DNA of 64,000 nt from CAZGXM01 sp964529795. GTDB lineage: Bacteria; Bacillota; JADQBR01. The stretch is from the NCBI GenBank assembly GCA_964529795.1, contig CAZGXM010000006.1, forward strand, positions 1-64,000, given 5' to 3'. Position 1 is the stretch's first letter; every line of letters starts with the position of its first letter. Both the position numbers and the translations under genes were made by a program. The notes below the pieces were generated by a model. It had not been told where the DNA came from. It worked only from the letters and a program-made list of their open reading frames with translations, and made no database searches. Positions 16,794 to 23,852 of this stretch are shown here, in pieces.

Positions 16794-17691
16794 GTTTCTT
16801 CACTCCCTCCACCAAAGCAAAATATGGAGCAAATTCAGCTATCAGTTTATGGCGGTCAACATTGCCGTCCGGATAGCCCAACCAGTCTCTCAGTTTCTCA
16901 TAAACCCCCCGAAGTTGGTTGGCCACCGTTTGTTCCCGCTTAAAAAGGGCAACAGCAATGGCAGCGTTATCCATTCCCCGACAGGCCAGGCAGACCACTT
17001 CCCTTTCGGCACGGGTCAACCATCGTTCAAGAAACTCCCGCTGTCGCTTTATTCGGGCAGCACGGTCAAGCTTTTCATACCAGGCCAGCACTTCATCAGG
17101 GTCACTCATCTCAGCTACTGTGTGCATCAGTATTCCGGCTTCGCTCCAACGCAATACGGGCACGGGCACAAGCCAAACCTTTTCCTCAGGAGGAATGTGC
17201 AGCCGTCGGTCGGCACCGGGCTGCCATCCTTCTGTGACCAAATGCCACACCCGATCTTCCGGACCAAACAAAAGCTGGGCAACAACCATAGCCATTATCC
17301 CCATGACCTTACGGCCACCGGATATGCAGAGGTTTACGATGCGGCTTTCCCTACGAACACGGCGGATTTCTCCGTACAGGGTACGCAAAAGCGCCTGCAG
17401 GTCCTTTTCTGTGCAAAAATCCTTCACCGGCCCATCTGAAGAAATAACGGGAAACCTCCGCAGTCGAACGCCCGGGTAAATCATTCTCGCGAACTCGCCC
17501 TCAACAGTTTTCAAGGATTCCCGTACTTTAGGACTTTCTGTGTAAATTACAGAAACTTCACTGATTTTTTCCCCGCGGGATAATAAATTGTCCAGTGCAA
17601 TGGTCACAACCTGTGGCTCAACTCCCAGCGTGACGACCAGTACGCCTGAACTTCGAAGGTAATTTTCAGATTGGGCTGAAAAAGGACCCAT
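16780..17691 (-). CDS. csx14: Csx14-like CARF protein with C-terminal LuxR-type HTH
   Basis: The 303-residue protein is the first gene of the type III module. Residues 15-180 form a CARF-like Rossmann domain: VLVVTLGVEPQVVTIALDNLL (about 17-37), VIYTESPKV (about 48-56) and NLCISGGRKVMGIMAMVVAQ (about 120-139), as in the NE0113/Csx14 group. Residues 224-276 (LTRAEREVVCLACRGMDNAA and onward to LRDWLG) look like a LuxR/GerE helix-turn-helix, including the L-T-x-x-E-x-E-V start and the A-x-x-L-F-x-x-E-x-T-V-x-N-x-L recognition region. It may therefore be a cOA-responsive DNA-binding regulator, possibly of its own operon, or the HTH may only help oligomerise. The ATG at 17691 has GGGGGAAGTGATTAC upstream. 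CARF and HTH are well supported; the regulatory role is inferred. Confidence 0.75.
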   Translation of the reverse strand: MGPFSAQSENYLRSSGVLVVTLGVEPQVVTIALDNLLSRGEKISEVSVIYTESPKVRESLKTVEGEFARMIYPGVRLRRFPVISSDGPVKDFCTEKDLQALLRTLYGEIRRVRRESRIVNLCISGGRKVMGIMAMVVAQLLFGPEDRVWHLVTEGWQPGADRRLHIPPEEKVWLVPVPVLRWSEAGILMHTVAEMSDPDEVLAWYEKLDRAARIKRQREFLERWLTRAEREVVCLACRGMDNAAIAVALFKREQTVANQLRGVYEKLRDWLGYPDGNVDRHKLIAEFAPYFALVEGVKKREGN

Positions 17692-17748
17692 GTAATCACT
17701 TCCCCCACTATAAAGATAAAATTAAATCAAAGGAAATAATAGAATTGT

Positions 17749-17770
17749 ATATACTAATATTAATAGTAAT
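17749..17770. promoter_or_regulatory. AT-rich palindromic element upstream of csx14
   Basis: About 60-80 bases before csx14 lies ATATACTAATATTAATAGTA. It contains TACTA-7-TAGTA arms and part of the 8-bp palindrome GTATATAC. The position fits the promoter/operator of the type III operon. Related words recur before cas8b and cas1. No convincing -35/-10 pair could be fixed. Confidence 0.3.
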
Positions 17771-17783
17771 CTTTTACCATTAT

Positions 17784-18080
17784 TTATTTATCAAAAATTA
17801 TTTGACACCTTTCTGTATAATCGTGCCATTTCCGCACAATCACACAATCATTTAGAGGTTTATAATAGTTAATATCTTCCAGCAAATGCCAGTCGCCACT
17901 CCAGGCGAAACAGCTTTCCGATAGTCCCAGGAATTTGATTATTTTCCTACCACTATCGTCAAAATTTCGTTTTTTCCTGACTATTTTGTCATTAGATAAA
18001 TATGTTGCAATTCTGACTCTATCCATGATTTTAAGAATTGATGAAAAGGTAGGTTTTTTCTGCATCTCACAGCTGTACAT
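17784..18080 (-). CDS. unrecognised 98-residue ORF in the csx14-ychF gap
   Basis: An ORF of 98 codons in an AT-rich stretch. The product is basic, with no membrane segment, signal peptide or motif I recognise; the C-terminus is rich in Trp, Asp and Tyr (WSGDWHLLEDINYYK). There is no good ribosome site before its ATG at 18080 or before the Met at codon 6. It may be a decayed gene fragment or a chance ORF. The rest of 17692-18300 holds nothing else I can name. Confidence 0.25.
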   Translation of the reverse strand: MYSCEMQKKPTFSSILKIMDRVRIATYLSNDKIVRKKRNFDDSGRKIIKFLGLSESCFAWSGDWHLLEDINYYKPLNDCVIVRKWHDYTERCQIIFDK

Positions 18081-18302
18081 ATAGCCAACTGCTACCTGAA
18101 TACTTCATATTTGGATAATATTCTTTTTATTACCATAAAAAACCTGCTTTTTACAGAAATATTTCAACAAACTGTAAGTTTGCCTCAAATAAACTCTTAT
18201 CACGAATAGCCTTGCAAACAAATCCGCCCCGTGCCTGGCAGAAAGGTCATCGGGTCCGGAAATGATGCTGCTCCAAGTTGCCAAATTAAACGAATGTCAA
18301 AT

Positions 18303-18338
18303 AAAAAAAGTTTCCTCCGGTACCACTACCGGGGAAAC
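18303..18338 (-). terminator. rho-independent terminator downstream of ychF
   Basis: On the minus strand GTTTCCCCGGT-AGTGGT-ACCGGAGGAAAC forms an 11-bp stem with one bulge and is followed by seven T. It lies about 90 bases after the ychF stop and should isolate ychF from the cas operon. Confidence 0.75.
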
Positions 18339-18373
18339 CTAATCAATTTAAGCAAGGACCTTACCGCAAGCAC

Positions 18374-18403
18374 AAGCCCCCGAGGCGGAAACCCCGGGGG
18401 CTT
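18374..18403. terminator. GC-rich hairpin between ychF and its terminator
   Basis: AAGCCCCCG pairs with CGGGGGCTT across a 12-base loop. The T-tract is weak on both strands (TTTGAT on plus), so it may be a secondary terminator or an mRNA 3'-end stabiliser. Confidence 0.45.
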
Positions 18404-18429
18404 TGATATGAAATACATTTCTTAATAAT

Positions 18430-19497
18430 CTAAACATTAAACCTGAAGCTGATTATATCACCGTCTTGAACAGTGTAATCCTTGTCTTCCAGGCGCAAGA
18501 GGTTCTTTGCTTTTACCGCTTCCATGGAGCCTGCTTCATGGAAATCCTCAAAACTAACTACCTCTGCCCGGATAAAACCCCGGGCAATGTCCGAATGTAT
18601 CTTGCCGGCAGCCTGCCTGGCAGTCGACCCCCTCTCAATGGGCCAGGCCCTCACCTCATCTTTACCTACAGTAAGAAAAGAAATTAAACCCAGGGCGTCG
18701 TAAATAACATTTGCCAACCGGGAAATACCCGCTGTCTCGATGCCCAGGTCGGCCATGAATTCCGCTCTCTCCGCGGGCGGAAGCTCGTTGATTTCCATTT
18801 CCACCCGGGCACATATCTCCAGTACGGGTAATCCCGTTTCCCCGCAGTAATTTAATATTTCCTCCCGTTGTTGGTAACCGTTTGCCAGTTGCTCTTCATT
18901 TAAATTTACTGCCACAATCAGTGGTTTATCCGTGAAAAAGTGGACATGCTGCAACAGCGCCTTTTCCTCCGGTTCCAGAGCAACTGCTGCCACTCGTTGT
19001 TCCGCCTCCAGAACCGCCTGCAGCTTTCCCATCACTGTCAACTCCCGTTCCTGCTCGGGAGTACGCTTTTTCGCAGCACTGATACGTTCAATCCTGGTCT
19101 CCACCAACTGCAGGTCTGCCAGCAGTAATTCGGAATTTACCGTATCCAGGTCCCGCATGGGGTCTATGCCGCCGTGAACATGAAAGATTTGCGGGTCAGG
19201 AAATGCCCTCACCACATGGACCAGGGCATCCACTTTGGCCACCTGGGACAAAAATTCCCTGCTGTTTCCCGATCCCTGTAACCCGGGAATGTCGATAATT
19301 TTTAGTTGAGCATAAGTAGTCTTTTTCGGTTGGTAAAGCTCTTTCAGCCAGTCAATGCGCTTGTCAGGAATACTGGCGGTTTCTATGTTTGCGCGGTCCG
19401 CGTAAGCGCCAATGCTAATGTCAGCGCCGGTAAGCAATTTGAAAAAAGTGGATTTTCCTACCGCCGGCAGGCCGATCAGCCCGCAAGATAAAGCCAT
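18430..19497 (-). CDS. ychF: Obg-type ATPase/GTPase YchF
   Basis: YchF is a ribosome- and stress-linked P-loop NTPase of the Obg family that prefers ATP. The protein has P-loop GLPAVGKST (about 9-17), the G3 site DIPGL, the variant G4 region AVNLNEEQ and a C-terminal TGS domain (SFLTVGKDEVRAWPI through AEVVSFEDF). Length, about 355 residues, is normal. I took the ATG at 19497 since AAAGGGTG lies just upstream; a GTG three codons earlier is possible. The short helical insert in the middle (about 130-200) is a family feature. Confidence 0.95.
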   Translation of the reverse strand: MALSCGLIGLPAVGKSTFFKLLTGADISIGAYADRANIETASIPDKRIDWLKELYQPKKTTYAQLKIIDIPGLQGSGNSREFLSQVAKVDALVHVVRAFPDPQIFHVHGGIDPMRDLDTVNSELLLADLQLVETRIERISAAKKRTPEQERELTVMGKLQAVLEAEQRVAAVALEPEEKALLQHVHFFTDKPLIVAVNLNEEQLANGYQQREEILNYCGETGLPVLEICARVEMEINELPPAERAEFMADLGIETAGISRLANVIYDALGLISFLTVGKDEVRAWPIERGSTARQAAGKIHSDIARGFIRAEVVSFEDFHEAGSMEAVKAKNLLRLEDKDYTVQDGDIISFRFNV

Positions 19498-19630
19498 TGC
19501 AGTCACCCTTTCTTAGTCATACGCCAAATATTATATCCCACAGGCAACCCGTTAGCAACAATTCCGTTGGACAAAAGAGGCCACTATACGCTAAAATAGT
19601 TGTTAGTTTAGTTCAGAAAGGAAGATTCTT

Positions 19631-19990
19631 GTGCCCCTGGCTCAATTTTTGGTAATACAAGGTCTCTTGTTTGGCCTGTTTATCACCAGTATCTACCTCA
19701 CCGGCGGCGCTCAAGGGCTGGTTCCCAGTATTATTATGAACTTTTTAACTTTCTTCAGCGGCGGGTGGCTAGTCACCATGATGGTAAAAAAACGCCAAAA
19801 TTTGGTCACCACAGTGCTGGCCGCCACCCTCTCTTTTAACCTGGTTACCTACCTGTTAGGCATGGGATTAGGAGCGAAAATGCCGCCAGTGTTACAGGTA
19901 ACCGGCGACTTTTTTGTGGTAACATTGTTTTCACTGGCAGGTATGTACGCGCGGCTGCGTTTGGAAGCCAACAAGCAGGATGGGCAATAA
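19631..19990 (+). CDS. small membrane protein, unknown function
   Basis: One of only two plus-strand genes in the window. The 119-residue product has four likely membrane segments (about 5-25, 28-48, 58-78 and 88-108) joined by short loops, with KKRQ after the second and a charged C-terminus (EANKQDGQ). I recognise no family. GTG start at 19631 with AGAAAGGAAG upstream. It diverges from ychF; the 130-base gap between them must hold promoters for both, but none is clear enough to annotate. Confidence 0.7.
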   Translation: MPLAQFLVIQGLLFGLFITSIYLTGGAQGLVPSIIMNFLTFFSGGWLVTMMVKKRQNLVTTVLAATLSFNLVTYLLGMGLGAKMPPVLQVTGDFFVVTLFSLAGMYARLRLEANKQDGQ

Positions 19991-19993
19991 ATG

Positions 19994-20194
19994 CTATCCC
20001 TTTTCCTTGTTGGTTAAGTCCGGCCGGTTATCTTTTACCATTACCCCGGTGGATGCCATCACCTGTTTCATAAATGCACCGGGCTGCATATGCCGGGTGA
20101 AGCCCCGGACCAGGGCAAATAGATAAGTCTTTAAAAATATATTCAAATCCATATGAGACAGGGTGCGGTCCAAATCAAGCAACAGTGTTTTCAT
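19994..20194 (-). pseudogene. truncated HAD-family hydrolase (N-terminal fragment)
   Basis: From the ATG at 20194, with GGGAGGGAGAGGTGT upstream, the 66-residue product starts MKTLLLDLDRTLSHMDLNIF. DLDRT corresponds to the DxDxT nucleophile motif of HAD phosphatases. Intact HAD enzymes are around 200-250 residues and need the later Lys and DD motifs; these are absent, so this is most likely a gene remnant. The good ribosome site suggests recent decay. Confidence 0.6.
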
Positions 20195-20390
20195 ACACCT
20201 CTCCCTCCCTACTGTTTGCATGCGGCTGGATCTCTCTTTTACCCGTATGGGTAGAGCTATTGCTTTCATAAAGTTGTCAGAATTTCTTCCATCATTGCCA
20301 GGCGTCTTTTCTCATCATTCAAAATCTCGTAGGTTAATTCCGATAGTAAAGACGTCGGTTTTGGAAATTTCCACTTGAATTTCCAAAGCT

Positions 20391-21320
20391 CTATTCTCCC
20401 TTGTCCAGGCGCAGTTCCCGGATGATTTCCTGAAAGTATTCGGGTAAAGGTGCGCTGAATTCCAGATAAATTCCGCTAACGGGATGTTGAAATCCCAGGA
20501 GAGCTGCATGTAAAGCCTGCCCCTTCAGGCCAAAAGGATTCCGGCGCGGCCCGTATTTGGGGTCCCCCACTACCGGGTACCCCAAATAGGCCATATGCAC
20601 TCTGATTTGGTGGGTACGCCCGGTTTCCAGGCGGGCCTCTGTGAGAGTAAAATGGCGGAATCTTTCAATCACCCGGTAATGGGTAACCGCCATCTTCCCC
20701 TTGGCCACCACCGCCATGCGTTTTCTGTTTCCCGCATCCCGACCGATAGCTGCTTTCACAATACCCCGGGGTTCGGGCATGCTGCCATGGAGCAGCGCCT
20801 GGTAAGCCCTGGTTACCGTGTGCGCTTTGATCTGTGCTGCCAGCCCGCAGTGGGCGGTATCGTTTTTAGCAACCACCAGCAGCCCCGATGTATCCTTATC
20901 AACACGGTGTACTATCCCGGGTCGCAACACTCCGTTAATACCGGAAAGGTCACGACAGTGATAAAGCAAGGCATTGACCAAAGTACCGCTGTAGTTTCCC
21001 GCCGCCGGATGGACCACCATCCCCTGGGGCTTGTTAACCACCAGCAGGTGCTCGTCCTCATAGACTATATCTAAGGGAATATTTTCCGGTTTTACAGTCA
21101 GTACTACTGGTGGTGGAATAATTATCCTTACCAGTTCGCCGGAGCACAGGCGGTAATTGGCTTTGGCGCTTTCACCGTCTACGGTAACGCACCCGTCCTT
21201 AATCAAGCCCTGAATACGACTGCGGGAAAGGGACTGAAGCTTCCGGCTCAAAAACACATCCAACCTTTCCCTTCCATCATGCTCTTGAACTGTAAAGTGA
21301 TTAACCTGTTTATCGGCCAC
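20391..21320 (-). CDS. rluD: 23S rRNA pseudouridine synthase, RluD family
   Basis: RluA/RluD-family enzymes isomerise uridines in large-subunit rRNA. The 309-residue protein has an N-terminal S4 domain (ERLDVFLSRKLQSLSRSRIQ) and the catalytic domain with HRVDKDTSGLLVV, whose first Asp is the nucleophile, plus GRTHQIRVHM. The GTG at 21320 begins one base after the lspA stop and has AGGGAAAGGAAG upstream, so the two are coupled. The lspA-rluD pair is common in Bacillota. Confidence 0.94.
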   Translation of the reverse strand: MADKQVNHFTVQEHDGRERLDVFLSRKLQSLSRSRIQGLIKDGCVTVDGESAKANYRLCSGELVRIIIPPPVVLTVKPENIPLDIVYEDEHLLVVNKPQGMVVHPAAGNYSGTLVNALLYHCRDLSGINGVLRPGIVHRVDKDTSGLLVVAKNDTAHCGLAAQIKAHTVTRAYQALLHGSMPEPRGIVKAAIGRDAGNRKRMAVVAKGKMAVTHYRVIERFRHFTLTEARLETGRTHQIRVHMAYLGYPVVGDPKYGPRRNPFGLKGQALHAALLGFQHPVSGIYLEFSAPLPEYFQEIIRELRLDKGE

Positions 21321-21321
21321 A

Positions 21322-21771
21322 TCAGACTTCCTTTCCCTCTTCAGAATGCCGTAAAAGCTCAAAAGCCAGTAAAAAAACCCCCAGCACAATTGCCACATCG
21401 GCAAAGTTAAAAACCGGCCAAACCCTGAAATCCAGAAAATCCACCACCAGGCCGCTGTGAATCCGGTCAATGAGGTTTCCCAGCGCGCCTCCCAGTTGCA
21501 GGCCCAACCCGAAACGCAGCAGCCTTTTCCGGGGCGAGACCTTCCGGTAAATCACCAGAATAACCACGGTCACCAGAATGGTTATGACAATAAAAAATGA
21601 AGTCCGGTAAGCCAGCAACCCGAATGCCGCCCCGGGGTTTTTCACATATGTAAGATGAAAAATATTCAAGAGTATGGGTATTGACTGTCCCTGTTCAAAA
21701 TAGCTGCTGACAAAATACTTTGTCCCCTGGTCCAGGGCTAAAATTGCCGCCACAGTTAATAACAGTTGCAT
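21322..21771 (-). CDS. lspA: lipoprotein signal peptidase (signal peptidase II)
   Basis: LspA is the membrane aspartyl protease that removes signal peptides from prolipoproteins. The 149-residue protein has four membrane helices and the family motifs LDQGTKY, NPGAAFGLL, GGALGNLIDR and VFNFADVAIVLG; the Asp of NLIDR and of NFAD form the catalytic pair. The ATG at 21771 follows GGAGGATAAA. It is coupled to rluD. Confidence 0.96.
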   Translation of the reverse strand: MQLLLTVAAILALDQGTKYFVSSYFEQGQSIPILLNIFHLTYVKNPGAAFGLLAYRTSFFIVITILVTVVILVIYRKVSPRKRLLRFGLGLQLGGALGNLIDRIHSGLVVDFLDFRVWPVFNFADVAIVLGVFLLAFELLRHSEEGKEV

Positions 21772-21953
21772 TTTATCCTCCAATACGGGAAAGAATATTA
21801 TAAATGACACCATTTAAAAAAACTGATTTGTTTTAAACGCCGCAACGACAAAAACTGTTACGGCGATACAAATACCTATACTATCATACCATTAAGTTCT
21901 GCCCAAGTAAATTATTACAAAACCAACCCATTTCAAGATAGGGAGGCATACCA

Positions 21954-22154
21954 ATGGAACTTGTAAGCTGTGAAGCCTATAATTGTACCCACAATGATGA
22001 CGGTGTCTGCAGCCTGGACGAAATTACCATCACCCTGCGGGGCATAGACACGGACTGCGGTGACTTTGACCGCAAGTTGGAAGAAGACGAGACCACCATC
22101 GTCTTTTCCTACGGCAAACCTGACGACACCTTTGATACCCTGCCCATTGACTAG
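21954..22154 (+). CDS. DUF1540-type Cys-rich small protein
   Basis: A 66-residue acidic protein with four Cys: SCEAYNCTHNDDGVCSLDEI and a later DCGDF. The C-x5-C-x7-C spacing followed by an Asp/Glu-Ile stretch matches DUF1540, a probable metal-binding domain common in spore-forming Bacillota. The ATG at 21954 follows ATAGGGAGGCATACCA. It diverges from lspA and ends four bases into the yteA-like gene coming from the other side. The molecular role is unknown. Confidence 0.8.
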   Translation: MELVSCEAYNCTHNDDGVCSLDEITITLRGIDTDCGDFDRKLEEDETTIVFSYGKPDDTFDTLPID

Positions 22155-22861
22155 AGTTTCCTGTCCCACCCCTCGTCCCCGCGCACCACTTCTTCGGGGG
22201 AAGCTTCGTCATCCTTGCCGTAAACATCTTCATAAGCCATACCATCCGCACCGCGGAAGTAGGGAATACCTTCCACCGGTTCCACTTCCCCGGTGTTTTC
22301 CGCATCCTCACCGGTACCGCCGTAATAAGCGCCGGCCTCGGTCTGTTCCGCGTGCTCGGCATATTGGGCGGCATCCTGCCAGGCGTCCTCGCCGTCATAC
22401 TCGATTTGATCCGCCTCACCCAATACAGTGCCGGGTTCACCGCCGTACGGCATAGCCACCACTTCCTCTTCCACCGGGCGCACGTTGGGATTACCGCGGC
22501 CTTCAAATTCCCGGCGGCATTCAATACACATATTTGTCTCCGCTTCCACGGCCAGACGTTCCTCCCCTATTTCTTGTCCGCAGCGGTCGCAGAGACCGTA
22601 ATTCCCCTCGGTAATTTTCTCCAGGGCCCTGTCAATTTTTGACAGGCGGACCAGGGCCATATCCCTCAAGGCAAAGTCCTTGCTGCGTTCAAAAACCTCA
22701 CTGCCAATATCCGCAGGATGGTTGTCATAGCTGGAAAGCTCGCTGATGGAATCCTGGAGGGAATTGGCCAAACCGCCCTCTTCAATATTATTTAGCTGTT
22801 CTTTTGCCTCTGCTTTTGCTTTTAGCAGCCTGCTCTTGTAAAACTGTATATCTCTCAGCAT
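22151..22861 (-). CDS. yteA: YteA-family TraR/DksA zinc-finger protein
   Basis: The 236-residue protein has an N-terminal coiled-coil (KSRLLKAKAEAKEQLNNIEE) and a C4 zinc finger LCDRCGQEI ... MCIECRRE, the DksA/TraR layout; this longer form is the YteA type linked to sporulating Bacillota. DksA-like proteins act in the RNA polymerase secondary channel, but for YteA this is not established. The long acidic C-terminal tail has no known motif. ATG at 22861 with GGAGGAAATTTTCC upstream. Confidence 0.88.
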   Translation of the reverse strand: MLRDIQFYKSRLLKAKAEAKEQLNNIEEGGLANSLQDSISELSSYDNHPADIGSEVFERSKDFALRDMALVRLSKIDRALEKITEGNYGLCDRCGQEIGEERLAVEAETNMCIECRREFEGRGNPNVRPVEEEVVAMPYGGEPGTVLGEADQIEYDGEDAWQDAAQYAEHAEQTEAGAYYGGTGEDAENTGEVEPVEGIPYFRGADGMAYEDVYGKDDEASPEEVVRGDEGWDRKL

Positions 22862-22875
22862 GGAAAATTTCCTCC

Positions 22876-23400
22876 TTAGCGAATGATGGTGGTAATCTCA
22901 TCCAACGGCTTTTTTACGGGGGATTTGGCTTCCCTGTCCGGGTAACCCAGGGCAACCATGGCCACCGGGAGATGTTCCACGGGCATGTCCAGCGCTTGCC
23001 GGACCCTTTTTTCCTCAAAGGCTCCTATCCAGCAACTCCCCAGACCATAGCCGGTAGCAGCCAGCAGAATATTTTCCACTGCCGCCGCGGTATCCTGAAG
23101 GCAGTAGAGCTTTTCACCCCGTTCACCGTACCTTTTTTGGGCCAGGCCGGGGATGGCACAAACTACTATTACCGCTGCTGCCTGACTGACGGCCGGTTGG
23201 CCCAAGGCCGCATTTCTCAACTTTTCCTGTTTATCCTTGTTGATTACCACATAAAAATGCCATGGTTGAATATTACCGGCGGATGGGGCAAACCTTGCCG
23301 CATCCAGCAGCCGCCCAATAGTGACTTCCGGTATGGATCTTTCCGAAAATCTGCGGACACTTCTCCTTTCCAAAATGGCGGCAACAACATCTTTGGTCAC
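22876..23400 (-). CDS. nitroreductase-family FMN oxidoreductase
   Basis: A 174-residue member of the NADH/FMN nitroreductase superfamily. Signatures are the N-terminal ILERRSVRRFSER (FMN phosphate contact), the LLDAARFAPSAGNIQPWHF segment and GLGSCWIG near the C-terminus. The substrate cannot be predicted. GTG start at 23400 with GAGGTGATTTTTT upstream. It precedes the yteA-like gene by 14 bases and may be cotranscribed with it. Confidence 0.9.
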   Translation of the reverse strand: MTKDVVAAILERRSVRRFSERSIPEVTIGRLLDAARFAPSAGNIQPWHFYVVINKDKQEKLRNAALGQPAVSQAAAVIVVCAIPGLAQKRYGERGEKLYCLQDTAAAVENILLAATGYGLGSCWIGAFEEKRVRQALDMPVEHLPVAMVALGYPDREAKSPVKKPLDEITTIIR

Positions 23401-23427
23401 AAAAAATCACCTCTTTCAAAAAAGGGT

Positions 23428-23709
23428 TTAGTAACGTTCGATAACCATGCGTACTATGCTGGCAATAAAATCACTGATAATGGGTAAGTTTAACAGCACA
23501 AGCTGTTTTAAAAGAAAAATTACCAGGGCAAGTAAAACCGTAAATCCCAGGCCGTAACCCAACCCCCGGGCAAGGCCGGCAAGAAAATTCACATAAGCAA
23601 GCCGCCACGGGTTCTGTAACAGCTCCACATACTGGGCCAGGTGCATTTTTTCAAAATAAAATACCAGCTTTTCTATTTGCTCGCTGAGCAATTCATTTTT
23701 ATCCCGCAT
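23428..23709 (-). CDS. DUF5665-type small membrane protein
   Basis: A 93-residue protein with a charged N-terminal helix (EQIEKLVFYFEKMHLAQYVELL), a PWR motif, then a glycine-rich stretch NFLAGLARGLGYGLGFTVL leading into one or two membrane helices (about 45-85). This matches DUF5665, a small conserved membrane protein of Bacillota with no known role. I took the ATG at 23709, which has GGGAGGAAGAGAG upstream, over the earlier in-frame start at 23781. It lies 27 bases before the nitroreductase. Confidence 0.75.
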   Translation of the reverse strand: MRDKNELLSEQIEKLVFYFEKMHLAQYVELLQNPWRLAYVNFLAGLARGLGYGLGFTVLLALVIFLLKQLVLLNLPIISDFIASIVRMVIERY

Positions 23710-23783
23710 CTCTCTTCCTCCCACGTTATTATATAATCTTCCCAATTTCCGGAGGTTTAACAACGACCAGCAAAAATACAATT

Positions 23784-23816
23784 TTAAAAAAATAACACTT
23801 CTTAATTGAAGTGCTA
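23784..23816 (-). terminator. terminator of the PFL/ACT genes
   Basis: On the minus strand AGCACTTC-AATTAA-GAAGTGTT is followed by ATTTTTTT, downstream of the 455-residue PFL-family gene and before the DUF5665 gene. Confidence 0.75.
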
Positions 23817-23852
23817 TTCAAGCATCGAGCGGTAAATACCGGCTTTTTTCAA

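Noticed and set aside
17700..17830. sigma-A promoter for the cas operon (TTGATA and TACTAT words).
   Set aside because: The spacing is about 20 bases, too long to call with confidence; left unannotated apart from the palindrome.
18231..18425. 64-codon plus-strand ORF downstream of csx14.
   Set aside because: It reads through two hairpins, including the ychF terminator, and has no recognisable protein features.
1..18430. Search for a CRISPR array.
   Set aside because: No regularly spaced 25-37-base direct repeats were seen in any gap of the cas region; the array is presumably left of position 1.
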